NCBI GenBank assembly: GCA_964548565.1
Contig: CAZJTF010000036.1
Span: 1-28,617, forward strand
Source: CAYLLT01 sp964548565
GTDB taxonomy: Bacteria > Planctomycetota > Phycisphaerae > UBA1845 > PWPN01
DNA length: 28,617 nt
Reading direction: 5' to 3'
This document shows positions 15,953 through 24,542 of the stretch, one piece after another. A program made the position numbers and the translations under genes. How positions within the stretch are numbered: position 1 is the first letter of the stretch; each line of letters starts with the position of its first letter. The notes under the pieces were generated by a model. The model worked only from the letters and a program-made list of their open reading frames with translations. It was not told where the DNA came from and made no database searches.

Positions 15953-17134
15953 ATGCAGCAGCTAGACAACTCCGTCATTCAAACCGTCGGCCTCACGAAG
16001 GTCTTCCGGGATTTCTGGCATCGCCAGCGGGTGATCGCCGTCGATCGGCTCGACCTGGACGTCCACCGCAACGAGGTGTTCGGCCTGCTCGGACCGAACG
16101 GATCGGGCAAGAGCACCACCATCAAGATGCTCCTGGGCCTCCTCTATCCGACCCGCGGACGGATCCGGGTGCTGGGATACCCACCGACCGATGTCGCGAT
16201 CAAGACGCGCATCGGCTACCTGCCGGAAGAGTCGTACCTGTACCGCTTCCTGAACGCCCGTGAAACACTCGACTACTACGGGCGGCTGTTCCAGATCCCT
16301 CGCGCAGACCGCAACCGGCGCGTCGAGCAGCTCCTGGAAATGGTTGGTCTGACCCGTGAGGCGCGCCGGCGCGTCGGCGAGTACTCCAAGGGCATGGCGC
16401 GCCGCATCGGCCTGGCGCAGGCCCTCATCAATGACCCCGATCTGCTGATCCTGGACGAGCCGACCACCGGCCTCGATCCGATCGGCACGCGCGAGATGAA
16501 GGACCTGATCCTGTTCCTCAACCGCGAGAAGAAGAAGACCATCCTGCTCTGCAGCCACCTGCTCGCGGACGTCGAGGACGTCTGCCAGCGCGTCGTCATC
16601 CTCTACGGCGGCAAACGCCAGGCGCTCGGCAACATTCACGAGCTCCTCAGCCAGCAGGACATGACGCAAATCACCGCCGAGCGGCTGAGCGAGCAGACGA
16701 TCAACCGGATCAAGCGGCTCATCGAGGAAGAAGAGAATAAGCGGGTCGTCCAGGTTTCGACGCCGACGGACAAGTTGGAAAACGTCTTCCTCCGCATCGT
16801 GCGGGAGGCGCAGGCCACGCGGCAGCTCACCTCCGGCGTAACAGCCGGCGGACAGATCGCCGAGTTCCTGGGCAGTTCCGCACAGGGTGAGTCGGTCGTC
16901 GATTCACTGATCCAGGCAGCGGAGTCCAGGCCGCATGTCGAGCGTCCCCAGGCTGTTGAACGCCCGATGTCCGGCGCTCCGGACGCCGGGCTGATCGAGA
17001 GCCTCGTCACCCCGGGGGCGGCACCCGCGACAGAAGCCGTGCAAGCGCCGATCGCGGCGCCCGAGCACCGCCCGGACGAGTCCCTCATCGACGACCTCGT
17101 GCAGCGCGCCGATCGCAAGGCCCCCCGGGAGTAA
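15953..17134 (+). CDS. ABC transporter ATPase with repeated-motif C-terminal tail
   Basis: A 393-residue ATPase of the ABC-2 export type (NatA/GldA-like). Walker A is GPNGSGKST (47-55), the signature is the degenerate YSKGM (144-148) usual for this class, Walker B is LLILDEP (164-170) and the switch His is in LLCSH (198-202). Residues ~235-290 form a post-ATPase domain. The tail (~300-393) is Ala/Pro/Glu-rich and holds three similar short motifs: ESVVDSLI (313-320), AGLIESLV (345-352) and ESLIDDLV (376-383). ATG 15953 is chosen because the domain starts straight after it. Six bases separate its stop from the permease start, so the two genes form one transporter. It may also energise the divergent permease at 10179-11147. 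Confidence 0.94.
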   Translation: MQQLDNSVIQTVGLTKVFRDFWHRQRVIAVDRLDLDVHRNEVFGLLGPNGSGKSTTIKMLLGLLYPTRGRIRVLGYPPTDVAIKTRIGYLPEESYLYRFLNARETLDYYGRLFQIPRADRNRRVEQLLEMVGLTREARRRVGEYSKGMARRIGLAQALINDPDLLILDEPTTGLDPIGTREMKDLILFLNREKKKTILLCSHLLADVEDVCQRVVILYGGKRQALGNIHELLSQQDMTQITAERLSEQTINRIKRLIEEEENKRVVQVSTPTDKLENVFLRIVREAQATRQLTSGVTAGGQIAEFLGSSAQGESVVDSLIQAAESRPHVERPQAVERPMSGAPDAGLIESLVTPGAAPATEAVQAPIAAPEHRPDESLIDDLVQRADRKAPRE

Positions 17135-17140
17135 GGCATC

Positions 17141-18523
17141 ATGGCACGCATCTGGGCGGTTGCCCGACACATGATCGCCGAAGGCATCCGGATGAAGGTG
17201 GCACTCGTCTTCATCGTCCTGATCGTGCTGCTGGTGCCGATCCTGCCGTTTACCGTGGCCGGTGACGGCCTCACGCTCAAGAGCAGGATCCAGAGCTTCC
17301 TTGCCTACTCGCTGGGCGCGGTCAGCCTCATTCTCAGCATGCTGACGGTATTCCTGTCCTGTTCGGCGCTGGCGAGCGAGATCCGCACCCGCCAGATCTT
17401 CATGGTGGTAAGCAAGCCCATTCCGCGCTGGCAGTTTTTCGCAGGCAAGTGGCTGGGGATCGCGACGCTGAACGCGATGCTGCTGCTCGTGACCGGCCTG
17501 GCGGTGTGGGGCTTTTCCGCGTATCTGCGGACCCGGCCGACCAACGTCCCCGGCGACCGCGAGGCCGTCAACAACGAGGTGCTGAACGCTCGCTACGGGG
17601 CCAAACTGGACGAGCCCAACTGGGACGCCATCGTGGACAGCCGCCTCCGCGAGCTGCGGGAGCAGGGAAAGGCCGCGGGTCTGAGCGCGAGCGGCGAGGC
17701 GACGATCCGTGAGCAGATCCTGACCGAAGAACGCACGCGCTGGCGGACGCTCCAGCCCGGCGAAATGAAGGAATTCGTGTTCAGCGGTTTGATCGTGGAT
17801 CGTGAGAAGGAAGGCTGGCTGCACCTGCACTTCAAGCCAACCCCGACGTCCGGTGTCGAGGACCTCGTCTTCCCGGCCGCCTGGCAGGCCGGAGACCGCT
17901 CCGACGTCAACACGCTCACGAACGTGCAGCAGACCGAACACATCGGCGGCCGGTTCGACTCCATCCCGATTCCTGTGCAGGCGGTAAACAGCAAGGGTGA
18001 GCTCCACCTGCGGATGGCGAACATGAGTCCGAAGGATACGTTCACCTTCGAAGGCAACGACAGCTTCGAACTGCTCTACGACATCGGCACCTTCCACTGG
18101 AACCTGTTCCGGGGACTGGCGATCATCTGGTGCCGCCTGGCGTTCCTGGCGGTCTTCGGGCTGCTCGTCTCCAGCTTCCTGTCCTTTCCGGTCGCGTGCA
18201 TGGCGAGTTTCCTGGTCCTGATGGTCGCGTCGAGTTCGGGTTTCCTGACCGAAGCGGTCGCGGCGGCGGCCGTGAAACCCTCCGGTGAGGATCCACTGTG
18301 GATCGTCGGCCCGGTGCTGCGCCCCCTGGCGCATGCGTTCCTCTGGCTGGTACCGGATTTTTCGAAGTTTGACCCGGTGAGCACGATCGTGTCGGGACGT
18401 GTCGTCCCGCTGAAATGGGTGGGGATTTCGATGATCGTCCTTGTCTTCGTGCAGGGGCTGATCCTCGGGATCATCGGCAGCATTGTTCTGACCAAGCGCG
18501 AACTCGCGCAGGTCACCACGTAG
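17141..18523 (+). CDS. ABC-2 type permease with large extracytoplasmic domain
   Basis: A 460-residue permease partner of the preceding ATPase. TM segments at ~18-39, ~57-78 and ~105-128 are followed by a soluble domain of about 190 residues (~131-325) and then at least three further TM segments (~330-365, ~368-395 and ~430-452). The cytoplasmic motif TRQIFMVVSKPIPRWQFFAG (83-102) is shared with the permease at 10179-11147. The soluble insert includes AAWQAGDRSDVNTLTNVQQT and looks beta-rich; it probably faces the periplasm, where it could contact the cargo or the SPFH proteins. Cargo is unknown; the architecture resembles gliding-type GldF/GldG and other ABC-2 exporters rather than nutrient importers. 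Confidence 0.9.
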   Translation: MARIWAVARHMIAEGIRMKVALVFIVLIVLLVPILPFTVAGDGLTLKSRIQSFLAYSLGAVSLILSMLTVFLSCSALASEIRTRQIFMVVSKPIPRWQFFAGKWLGIATLNAMLLLVTGLAVWGFSAYLRTRPTNVPGDREAVNNEVLNARYGAKLDEPNWDAIVDSRLRELREQGKAAGLSASGEATIREQILTEERTRWRTLQPGEMKEFVFSGLIVDREKEGWLHLHFKPTPTSGVEDLVFPAAWQAGDRSDVNTLTNVQQTEHIGGRFDSIPIPVQAVNSKGELHLRMANMSPKDTFTFEGNDSFELLYDIGTFHWNLFRGLAIIWCRLAFLAVFGLLVSSFLSFPVACMASFLVLMVASSSGFLTEAVAAAAVKPSGEDPLWIVGPVLRPLAHAFLWLVPDFSKFDPVSTIVSGRVVPLKWVGISMIVLVFVQGLILGIIGSIVLTKRELAQVTT

Positions 18524-18544
18524 GCAGGCAGCATCGGACCGTCC

Positions 18545-20578
18545 ATGAGCCGTATCGCAACGAGTACCGAACACGAAGTCGTCCAGGCGCTCGAGGCCCG
18601 CCTCGAATCGCAGCGGACGTCCACGATGATCCAGCTCGGTGCGCTGGCGGCGGCGGTCGTCTGCATCGCGCTGGCCGCCCTGCTTCAGACGCCGATCAAC
18701 ACGCAGCGCAAAGACCTCCAGCTCGTCATGCAGTCGAACATCTACAAGGAGCTGCCGCCGGAGTACGCCTGGGTGAGCGCGGCCGGCGGCGCGTTCCGCG
18801 GCATCGCGGCTGATTACCTGTGGATGCGGGCCGACAAGCTCAAGGAGGAGGGTAAGTACTACGAGGCGCACCAGCTCGCCAAGTGGATTTGCCTGCTGTA
18901 CCCGCGGTTCCCTGCCGTCTGGAGCTTCCAGGCGTGGAACATGTCGTACAACATCTCCGTTGCGACGCACACAGCGCTGGAACGCTGGCAGTGGGTCTAC
19001 AACGGCATCCGGCTGCTCCGCGACGAGGGAATCCCCAACAACGAGCGCGTTGTTCCACTGTACCACCAGCTCGCCTGGACCTGGTTCCACAAGGTCGGCG
19101 ACCGGATGGACGATTTCCACTGGGTCTACAAGCGGGCATGGGCGGCCACCATCGAAACGCTGCTCGGTGCACCGCCGGCCGGCGCCCCGAACAACGTGAC
19201 GATCGACTGGTTCCGTCCCGTGGCGGAAGCGCCGCCGGTCGGCGAGCTCGTCGCCAGCAAGCCGGAGGTCGCCGAGCTCGTGTCGCGTCTGAAAGGTCTG
19301 GGAATCGACGTCGACGCATCGACCAACAGCCAGCGACTGTTCCACCCGCTGGAGGAGACGCTCTTCAAGCCCTACACCATCTGGCAGAAGAACGCACAGC
19401 TTGCGGCACTCCGTGCCAAGCCGCCCGAGGAGACGGAGGGGCAGCGTAAGCTCGACGAGTTCTTTGCGAGCGCCAGCGGCGATGCATGGAACGCGCTGCT
19501 CGCATCGCTGCGGGCCAAGGTGCTGCGCGAGCAGTACAAGATGGACCCGAAGTTCATGCTCGAGATGACCGGCAAGTTCGGGACAGACGAACCGATTCCG
19601 ATCGACTGGCGGACGCCATGGTCGCAGTCGATGTACTGGGCGATGTACGGAACGCAGAAAGGCAGCGAGGCGAAGAACGTCAAGGAGTTCGACCTCCTCA
19701 ACACCGACCGCATCATGCTCTTCTCGCTGGCGACGCTCTCCAAGGCGGGACGCTACGTCTTCCGGATCGATCCCCAGTTTCCGATGGACTCGTTCCTGAA
19801 TACGCTGCCCGACCTGCGCTACATCGACGCCATGCACCGCAAGTACCTCGAGCTCGGCAAGAAGCACGCCGAGGAGGGCGAGAACGTCGGCATGACCGCG
19901 GGCGAGACGCTGCGGAGCGGCCACGTCAACAACCTGCACGCGGCGATCGTCGCGCTCTACTTCGCCGGGCAGGAACAGAAAGCGCAGTACTACCTCGAGT
20001 ACCTGGCGGCCAACTACAAGGACATGGTCACGCAGCAGATCCAGGAGCAGTATCTGCAGAGCGTCGACGTCTTTGTTCAGAGCCAGCTCAAGGAGATGGC
20101 GGGCAGTTTCAACGACGCATCACTGCTCATCTACTCCCTCCTGACCAACGGATACCTGGCCTTGTCTTCCGGATCGGCGGACGAGTTTGCTTCGGCCGTC
20201 CAGAAGGCGAAGCTCGTGTACGACTTCTACCAGAAGGATAAGGTGGACGATCCCCAGGGTCGTCGGGCCATGCCGCCCTTTGCGCGCGTACGAGCCAACG
20301 CTCTCGCCGACTTCCTGCTGACGCCGGATTTCCCGATCCCCCTGCGTTCAATGGTCTGGCGGAGCGAGCAGCCCGACATACGACAGATGGCCTACGACGA
20401 CGTGATCGGCGGGCTGGCCGAGCAGTGCCGCGAGGAAGGCTTTGACGTCGAGAAGGCGTTCCCCACCCCACCCGGCATGGCGGAATACCGCAGGGCCAAT
20501 CCGAGGCCAACGCAGGTCGAGGACGTCGCCCGCCAGAAGCAGCGTGAGCAGCAGGAAGCCAAGCAGCGGCAGCAGTGA
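18545..20578 (+). CDS. Membrane-anchored helical-repeat (TPR-like) protein
   Basis: A 677-residue protein with one N-terminal TM helix (29-48) after a short cytoplasmic tail, so most of it should be periplasmic. The segment FRGIAADYLWMRADKLKEEG (84-103) with KYYEAHQLAKWICLLYPRFP and VWSFQAWNMSYNISV reads like TPR helices with a conserved Trp/Tyr pattern; further helical pairs occur throughout (ERWQWVYNGIRLLRDEGIPN; NLHAAIVALYFAGQEQKAQY). The C-terminus is a charged Gln-rich coil (ARQKQREQQEAKQRQQ). It begins 21 bases after the permease stop and is probably co-transcribed with the SPFH-ABC genes. A scaffold or adaptor role for the exporter is inference. I know the pattern from hypothetical planctomycete proteins but no function. 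Confidence 0.85.
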   Translation: MSRIATSTEHEVVQALEARLESQRTSTMIQLGALAAAVVCIALAALLQTPINTQRKDLQLVMQSNIYKELPPEYAWVSAAGGAFRGIAADYLWMRADKLKEEGKYYEAHQLAKWICLLYPRFPAVWSFQAWNMSYNISVATHTALERWQWVYNGIRLLRDEGIPNNERVVPLYHQLAWTWFHKVGDRMDDFHWVYKRAWAATIETLLGAPPAGAPNNVTIDWFRPVAEAPPVGELVASKPEVAELVSRLKGLGIDVDASTNSQRLFHPLEETLFKPYTIWQKNAQLAALRAKPPEETEGQRKLDEFFASASGDAWNALLASLRAKVLREQYKMDPKFMLEMTGKFGTDEPIPIDWRTPWSQSMYWAMYGTQKGSEAKNVKEFDLLNTDRIMLFSLATLSKAGRYVFRIDPQFPMDSFLNTLPDLRYIDAMHRKYLELGKKHAEEGENVGMTAGETLRSGHVNNLHAAIVALYFAGQEQKAQYYLEYLAANYKDMVTQQIQEQYLQSVDVFVQSQLKEMAGSFNDASLLIYSLLTNGYLALSSGSADEFASAVQKAKLVYDFYQKDKVDDPQGRRAMPPFARVRANALADFLLTPDFPIPLRSMVWRSEQPDIRQMAYDDVIGGLAEQCREEGFDVEKAFPTPPGMAEYRRANPRPTQVEDVARQKQREQQEAKQRQQ

Positions 20579-20676
20579 CACTCCGCGTACCACCCGTCAA
20601 CTGCCTGAGCCGCGACGATGCAGCGCTTCCTCCAGCCGGGATCATGGCCGCAGACACTGAACCAGGAGCCTCGTCG

Positions 20677-21141
20677 GTGAATCTGCTTCGACTGCTGCTG
20701 GTCGCATTCCTGCTGTTCGTGTGCGCCGAGTTGTACGTTCTGTTCAAGCTCGGCAACTCCATCGGCTGGGGATGGACGCTTCTTCTGGTGATCCTGAATG
20801 GTCTCCTGGGTGCGTGGCTGGCCAGGCGCGAGGGGCTGCGAACGATCCGGGCGATTCAAACGGATCTTGAGGCGGGACGCATGCCCGCCGACCGGCTCCT
20901 GGACGCTGTCATGATCCTGGCTGCCGGCATCCTGCTGATTCTGCCCGGCGTGCTGACGGACGTCGGCGGCGTCCTGCTTCTCCTGCCGCCGGTGCGGGCG
21001 CTCCTGCGAACCGGACTCAAGCGGAGCTTCCAGTCCCGGTTCATTGTTCTTCGGGGCGGCCCGGCGGACGATGACTTGATCGACGTGGAAGCGAAATCGG
21101 CGCATGACCGCCCCGAACGCGACCTCCCCCGCCTTGAGTAG
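20677..21141 (+). CDS. fxsA: FxsA family membrane protein
   Basis: A 154-residue FxsA-family inner-membrane protein. E. coli FxsA prevents exclusion of phage T7 by the F plasmid when overproduced; its normal role is unknown. Start GTG 20677 is supported by AGGAG (20664-20668) 8 bases upstream and by the family N-terminus (LLRLLLVAFLLFVCAELYVL). Hydrophobic segments at ~3-22, ~27-45 and ~75-105 (LLDAVMILAAGILLILPGVL, then TDVGGVLLLLPPVRALL) match the family. The basic/acidic C-terminal tail contains DLIDVEAK, the common 'xxIDVE' ending. It lies 98 bases after the helical-repeat gene and may belong to the same transcript. The neighbour on the other strand converges with an 18-base gap. Confidence 0.88.
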   Translation: MNLLRLLLVAFLLFVCAELYVLFKLGNSIGWGWTLLLVILNGLLGAWLARREGLRTIRAIQTDLEAGRMPADRLLDAVMILAAGILLILPGVLTDVGGVLLLLPPVRALLRTGLKRSFQSRFIVLRGGPADDDLIDVEAKSAHDRPERDLPRLE

Positions 21142-21159
21142 AGCCTGACGGGCGACCTC

Positions 21160-21735
21160 CTACTTCATCTTCAGCACGCCACCGAGGCCGCTCTTCTGCG
21201 GCACGTAGTGATAGGGGAGGAAGTTTGTCTGACGCACGTCTTCGACCGTCGACAGCATGTCCGGATCGATCTGGTTTGCAGCCTTGATCAGCGCGGGTAC
21301 ATCGCGGCGGTATGCGGCGACGAAGCAGATGCTGATCGTGCCGTCGCGCCCTTCCCCTTCCAGTTCCGTGACCACGTAGCCGGCCTGGCGCAGTTGCTGC
21401 GCCATCCGCGTCTCCTTCCGGGAAATGCAACGCACGATCTGCATGCCAAGTGCGAGCTTCGCCTCGAGCCACATGCCCACGTAATTCCCCGTCGCGAATC
21501 CACAGGCGTACGCAAGCACGTTCAGCGGGCGATCCAAATGCGACACGACGCTCGAGATCGCACCCAGCCAGATGAGCACTTCGAAAAAACCCACAACGGC
21601 GGCCAGCAGGCGCTGTCCGCGCACGACGCAGATCGTCCGGAATGTCCCCAGCGACACGTCAGCAACGCGCGCGCAGAAAATGAGGAGTGGAAGCCACTGG
21701 GCGTACCTGTCGAACAGGTCGATGGGATGGGGCAT
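21160..21735 (-). CDS. UPF0316 membrane protein (DUF5698-DUF2179)
   Basis: A 191-residue protein with three N-terminal TM helices (~10-32, ~38-60, ~68-90) carrying the family motifs RVADVSLGTFRTICVVRG and AVVGFFEVLIWLGAISSVV, followed by NVLAYACGFATGNYVGMWLE. The C-terminal soluble part (~100-180) is a DUF2179-like alpha/beta domain (GYVVTELEGEGRDGTISICF; AANQIDPDMLSTVEDVRQ). The function is not established; related DUF2179 domains are thought to sense small ligands. ATG 21735 is chosen because GGAGA lies 8 bases upstream; an in-frame ATG at 21789 would overlap the neighbouring gene. It probably follows the THUMP-like gene in one minus-strand transcript. Confidence 0.88.
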   Translation of the reverse strand: MPHPIDLFDRYAQWLPLLIFCARVADVSLGTFRTICVVRGQRLLAAVVGFFEVLIWLGAISSVVSHLDRPLNVLAYACGFATGNYVGMWLEAKLALGMQIVRCISRKETRMAQQLRQAGYVVTELEGEGRDGTISICFVAAYRRDVPALIKAANQIDPDMLSTVEDVRQTNFLPYHYVPQKSGLGGVLKMK

Positions 21736-21757
21736 GCCCGATCTCTCCGTGAGCAGT

Positions 21758-22981
21758 TCAAGTAGACGCACGGCCCTCGCGTTCAGCAAGGATGGCCATC
21801 GGACGCGAGCGAATCCGTGTCAGAAACAGCACCGCCTGGCGCGTTCCCTTGAGGTGCAGCCTCCGGATGACCTCCTCCGGGGTGGCGGCGAACCCGCGCG
21901 TCTTGATCTCCAGCCGGCCGATCTCGTGACCCGCAAGCCAGCCGCGGGCCTGGCTCAAGGACCACGGCGCGATGTCAAGAATCCGGAATCCCGTCAGCAT
22001 TGACGTCGGCGGCACCTCGGACCCGACGAGCCACGCGATCCGGGGATCCACGGGCGCCAGGTTGTGCCGGGCCGCCAGCGCGCCAACGAGGTCAGCACGG
22101 ATCACCGCGGCATCCGGTTCCAGCAGGTACAGACCCGGGAGCGGCTCCTCCGGCTCAGGCCAGGCAGGCGGCTCGCCCGACTCCGAGGCGATTGTCTCAC
22201 CCCAGGGCAGCACCGTCGCCCGTCGACTGGCGCTCTGCAGCGAGCCTGTCCAAAGGACCGCCTGCCGGCACTCGCCGCCATGGCTGACCAGCTCGATCTC
22301 GCCCGCCGCGGGAAGCTCACGAAGATCCGCGCCCGGCGACAGCTTTACCGCAACGTGCCGGTACTGGTCAATGACTCGGGAAAGCACGCCCGGTCCCGGT
22401 GAGGCGAACGCCGCATCGTGACGGCGAATCCCCTCGGCACGGCGATCGGGGTCAATGTGTGCCGCAGCGGCAGCCGGACGCTGAAAGCCGACGTCCGTGA
22501 CCTCTATTTTGATCGTGCTGCCATACACGGAGCAGTTGTGCGCACACATGAATGTTCGTGGGGCCGACCAGTCTGCAGCGATCAGTCGCCGCCCAGCCGC
22601 CAGAGCAATGGCGTCCCCCCCCACTCCGCAGCAGAGGTCGGCAACATCACCAAAAGGCTGGAACCGCCGAGCCTTGTGGGCGGCAATCACTTCATCCGAA
22701 GACTGTTCGAGACCAATGCGGTCGAACAGCATCATCTTCGCACAGGCGAACTTGCGTGCCGCCGTGACCCGGAGGGAAACCTGGTTCCAGGCGGCCGCGA
22801 CCTGCCACGGCGCGATCCGGGCGCGCCAACGCTCGATCTCCGCAGGAGTACCCGCCGCATCGCCGGAAGCCATCGCGTCACAGACCTCGCGCCCTTCCCG
22901 AGATGCGAGCCATTCCAACTCCTCAACCGTTGGGAGCCGCTCTTCGCGCAGCCAACGTTCGACCTTCGTACGTCTGCCCAT
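21758..22981 (-). CDS. THUMP-like class I SAM-dependent methyltransferase
   Basis: A 407-residue protein (414 if ATG 23002 is used). Residues ~20-110 are helical; motif I of the methyltransferase fold is VADLCCGVGGDAIALA, followed by an acidic strand end (AADWS) and a catalytic-domain remainder where the usual NPP/DPP motif appears as HIDPDRRAEG. The C-terminal third (LEPDAAVIRADLVGALAA through FRILDIAPWS and EIKTRGFAATPEEVIRRLHL) matches the THUMP-like domain found in this family, which suggests an RNA substrate. Exact target unknown. ATG 22981 is preferred because a -10-like TACAAT sits 6 bases before it and no ribosome site exists for either start, hinting at a leaderless message. Confidence 0.85.
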   Translation of the reverse strand: MGRRTKVERWLREERLPTVEELEWLASREGREVCDAMASGDAAGTPAEIERWRARIAPWQVAAAWNQVSLRVTAARKFACAKMMLFDRIGLEQSSDEVIAAHKARRFQPFGDVADLCCGVGGDAIALAAGRRLIAADWSAPRTFMCAHNCSVYGSTIKIEVTDVGFQRPAAAAAHIDPDRRAEGIRRHDAAFASPGPGVLSRVIDQYRHVAVKLSPGADLRELPAAGEIELVSHGGECRQAVLWTGSLQSASRRATVLPWGETIASESGEPPAWPEPEEPLPGLYLLEPDAAVIRADLVGALAARHNLAPVDPRIAWLVGSEVPPTSMLTGFRILDIAPWSLSQARGWLAGHEIGRLEIKTRGFAATPEEVIRRLHLKGTRQAVLFLTRIRSRPMAILAEREGRAST

Positions 22982-22987
22982 GGGCAG

Positions 22988-22993
22988 ATTGTA
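22988..22993 (-). promoter_or_regulatory. -10-like box placed for leaderless transcription
   Basis: TACAAT on the minus strand ends 6 bases before ATG 22981. The block TACAAT-CTGCCC-ATGG is almost the same as TATAAT-GCGCCC-ATGG in front of rnpA (25857-25872). No TTGACA-like -35 is visible at 16-18 bases. Confidence 0.4.
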
Positions 22994-23015
22994 CCCGCCC
23001 ATTCCGTACCGCGAG

Positions 23016-24470
23016 CTACGGCAGCCGGCTCAGGAGCAGCGTCGCGGTCCCGAGGACGAGAAAGAAGCCCGACATGTCGGCGATGGTGGTGAGAATTGGT
23101 CCGGATGCCGTCGCGGGATCGATGCCGACGCGTCGGAACAGAAGCGGCAGGATTCCCCCCAGGCACCCCGCCGCCAGGGTGTTAACGGCGAGCGCCAGGC
23201 CCACAACAAGTCCCAACCAGCCACTGCCCTTCCAGACGTAACCGAGGCCTGCCACCAGGACACCCAGCAGGGCGGCGTTCACAGCCCCGAGAGCAGCCTC
23301 GCGCGATAGGACATAGATCGCGTCACGCGGCCGAATGGTTCCGAGCGTCAGTTCGCGGAGCGAGAGCGCGATTGACTGGATGCCGGCGTTGCCACTGATG
23401 TTGGAGACGATCGGCAGAAACACGGCCAGTGCGATGACGCTGGCGAGGGTCTCCTCGAAAATGGCGATCACCGACGCTCCTGCGAGGTTCAGCCCGAGAT
23501 TCACGACCAGCCACGACAAGCGCTTCCAGACGCGCTCCGCCAGCGGCATCGACCGGCTTTCCTCTCCGCCGAAAATACCGGCGAACTTGAGCATCATTCG
23601 TCCGGCACTGCGCCCCGCCGCCTCCGCCACGTCGCCGGCCAGCACGACCCCGAGCAGTTGGCGGTCCGCGCTGACCACGGGCAGCGCGATGTGCCCGTGC
23701 ACCTCGAACTGCTCCTGGAGCTTGTCCAGGGGGTCGTGGTCGCGGAGCACGATGGGCGCGCGAAGCATCAACTCGCCGATCCGCTTGTGACGTGGTGACA
23801 GCACCAGCTCACGCAGACCGAGCACGCCGAGGAGCCTGCCGTCCGCATCTGTGACGTAGAAGTACTGAGCGCTGTAGCCAGCGTATTCCTCCGCATTCTG
23901 GCGCAGGTCCTCGAGCACGTCCTCGACTGTCGTGTCCACCGGGTAGGCGATGAACTCCTTGACCATCAGGCCGCCGGCGGTGTCGGCGCCGTATGCCATC
24001 AGTTCACGGGCTTCGCGGGCGTGCTCCAGCGAGACATTCGCGAGGATGGTCGCCACGTCCTCCTCGTCCATCTCGGCCAGGACGTCGGCGCGGTCGTCAC
24101 TCGCAAGTTCATCCACGATCGCCGCGGCGTGGGAGGGATGCGCCTCCTCGAGAAGGCTTGCTGCATCCTCATCCGGCAGATCCTCGAGAAAATCGGCGGC
24201 CTCCCCGGGCTCAAGCGCATCGAGCAGCCGGCCCCGCTCTTGCGGGGACAGCCGGGCAGCCATGCGGCGAAGATCCTCGCGCGGTAGCGAGGCAATCAGT
24301 GAAGAGACGACCCGGCGGTCGTCTCGCTCCAGCGCGGAGCGCAGCACCTCCACCGGGTCCTGCTCGACCGACCGCGTGCTGTCCCGCCCGTCCATACTCA
24401 TCAGACCCGCCAGTTCCGGGCTGCGCGCCCGCACCGTTCGCGCAGGCTGCGGCAGTACCCTGTTGAGCAT
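23016..24470 (-). CDS. mgtE: MgtE-type magnesium transporter/channel
   Basis: A 484-residue Mg2+ channel of the inner membrane. The cytoplasmic N domain (~38-165) consists of short helical repeats (RLLDALEPGEAADFLEDLPD), then two CBS domains (~167-235 and ~238-285) that in the family bind Mg2+ and gate the pore, then a plug helix and a five-TM pore domain (~318-484). The pore signature appears as NISGNAGIQSIALSLREL (357-374), with the GNAGxQ motif of the family, and GxDPA-type residues in RRVGIDPATASGPILTTIAD. The start is uncertain: ATG 24470 gives a 40-residue basic leader, while ATG 24401 or 24395 fits the family better; none has a ribosome site. It ends 13 bases before the possible 23002 start of the next gene. 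Confidence 0.95.
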   Translation of the reverse strand: MLNRVLPQPARTVRARSPELAGLMSMDGRDSTRSVEQDPVEVLRSALERDDRRVVSSLIASLPREDLRRMAARLSPQERGRLLDALEPGEAADFLEDLPDEDAASLLEEAHPSHAAAIVDELASDDRADVLAEMDEEDVATILANVSLEHAREARELMAYGADTAGGLMVKEFIAYPVDTTVEDVLEDLRQNAEEYAGYSAQYFYVTDADGRLLGVLGLRELVLSPRHKRIGELMLRAPIVLRDHDPLDKLQEQFEVHGHIALPVVSADRQLLGVVLAGDVAEAAGRSAGRMMLKFAGIFGGEESRSMPLAERVWKRLSWLVVNLGLNLAGASVIAIFEETLASVIALAVFLPIVSNISGNAGIQSIALSLRELTLGTIRPRDAIYVLSREAALGAVNAALLGVLVAGLGYVWKGSGWLGLVVGLALAVNTLAAGCLGGILPLLFRRVGIDPATASGPILTTIADMSGFFLVLGTATLLLSRLP

Positions 24471-24491
24471 TTTAGAACGTGCAGCGAGCGG

Positions 24492-24509
24492 ACCACGCTT
24501 CCGCGTGGT
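24492..24509 (-). other. Short perfect hairpin upstream of mgtE
   Basis: ACCACGC and GCGTGGT form a 7-bp stem; on the minus strand the loop is GGAA, a stable GNRA tetraloop. It lies between the zinc-ribbon gene stop (24543) and mgtE (24470). No U-tract follows on either strand, so it is not a standard terminator; it may be an mRNA structure in the mgtE leader. Confidence 0.4.
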
Positions 24510-24542
24510 TGGGAAGATCGCGCGGTGCAGAATCAGGCACGC

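Noticed and set aside
16904..19939. 1011-codon open frame on the minus strand across the ABC and helical-repeat genes
   Set aside because: It lies antisense to three well-supported genes, crosses their boundaries and has an Arg/His/Asp/Gln-rich composition typical of high-GC shadow frames.
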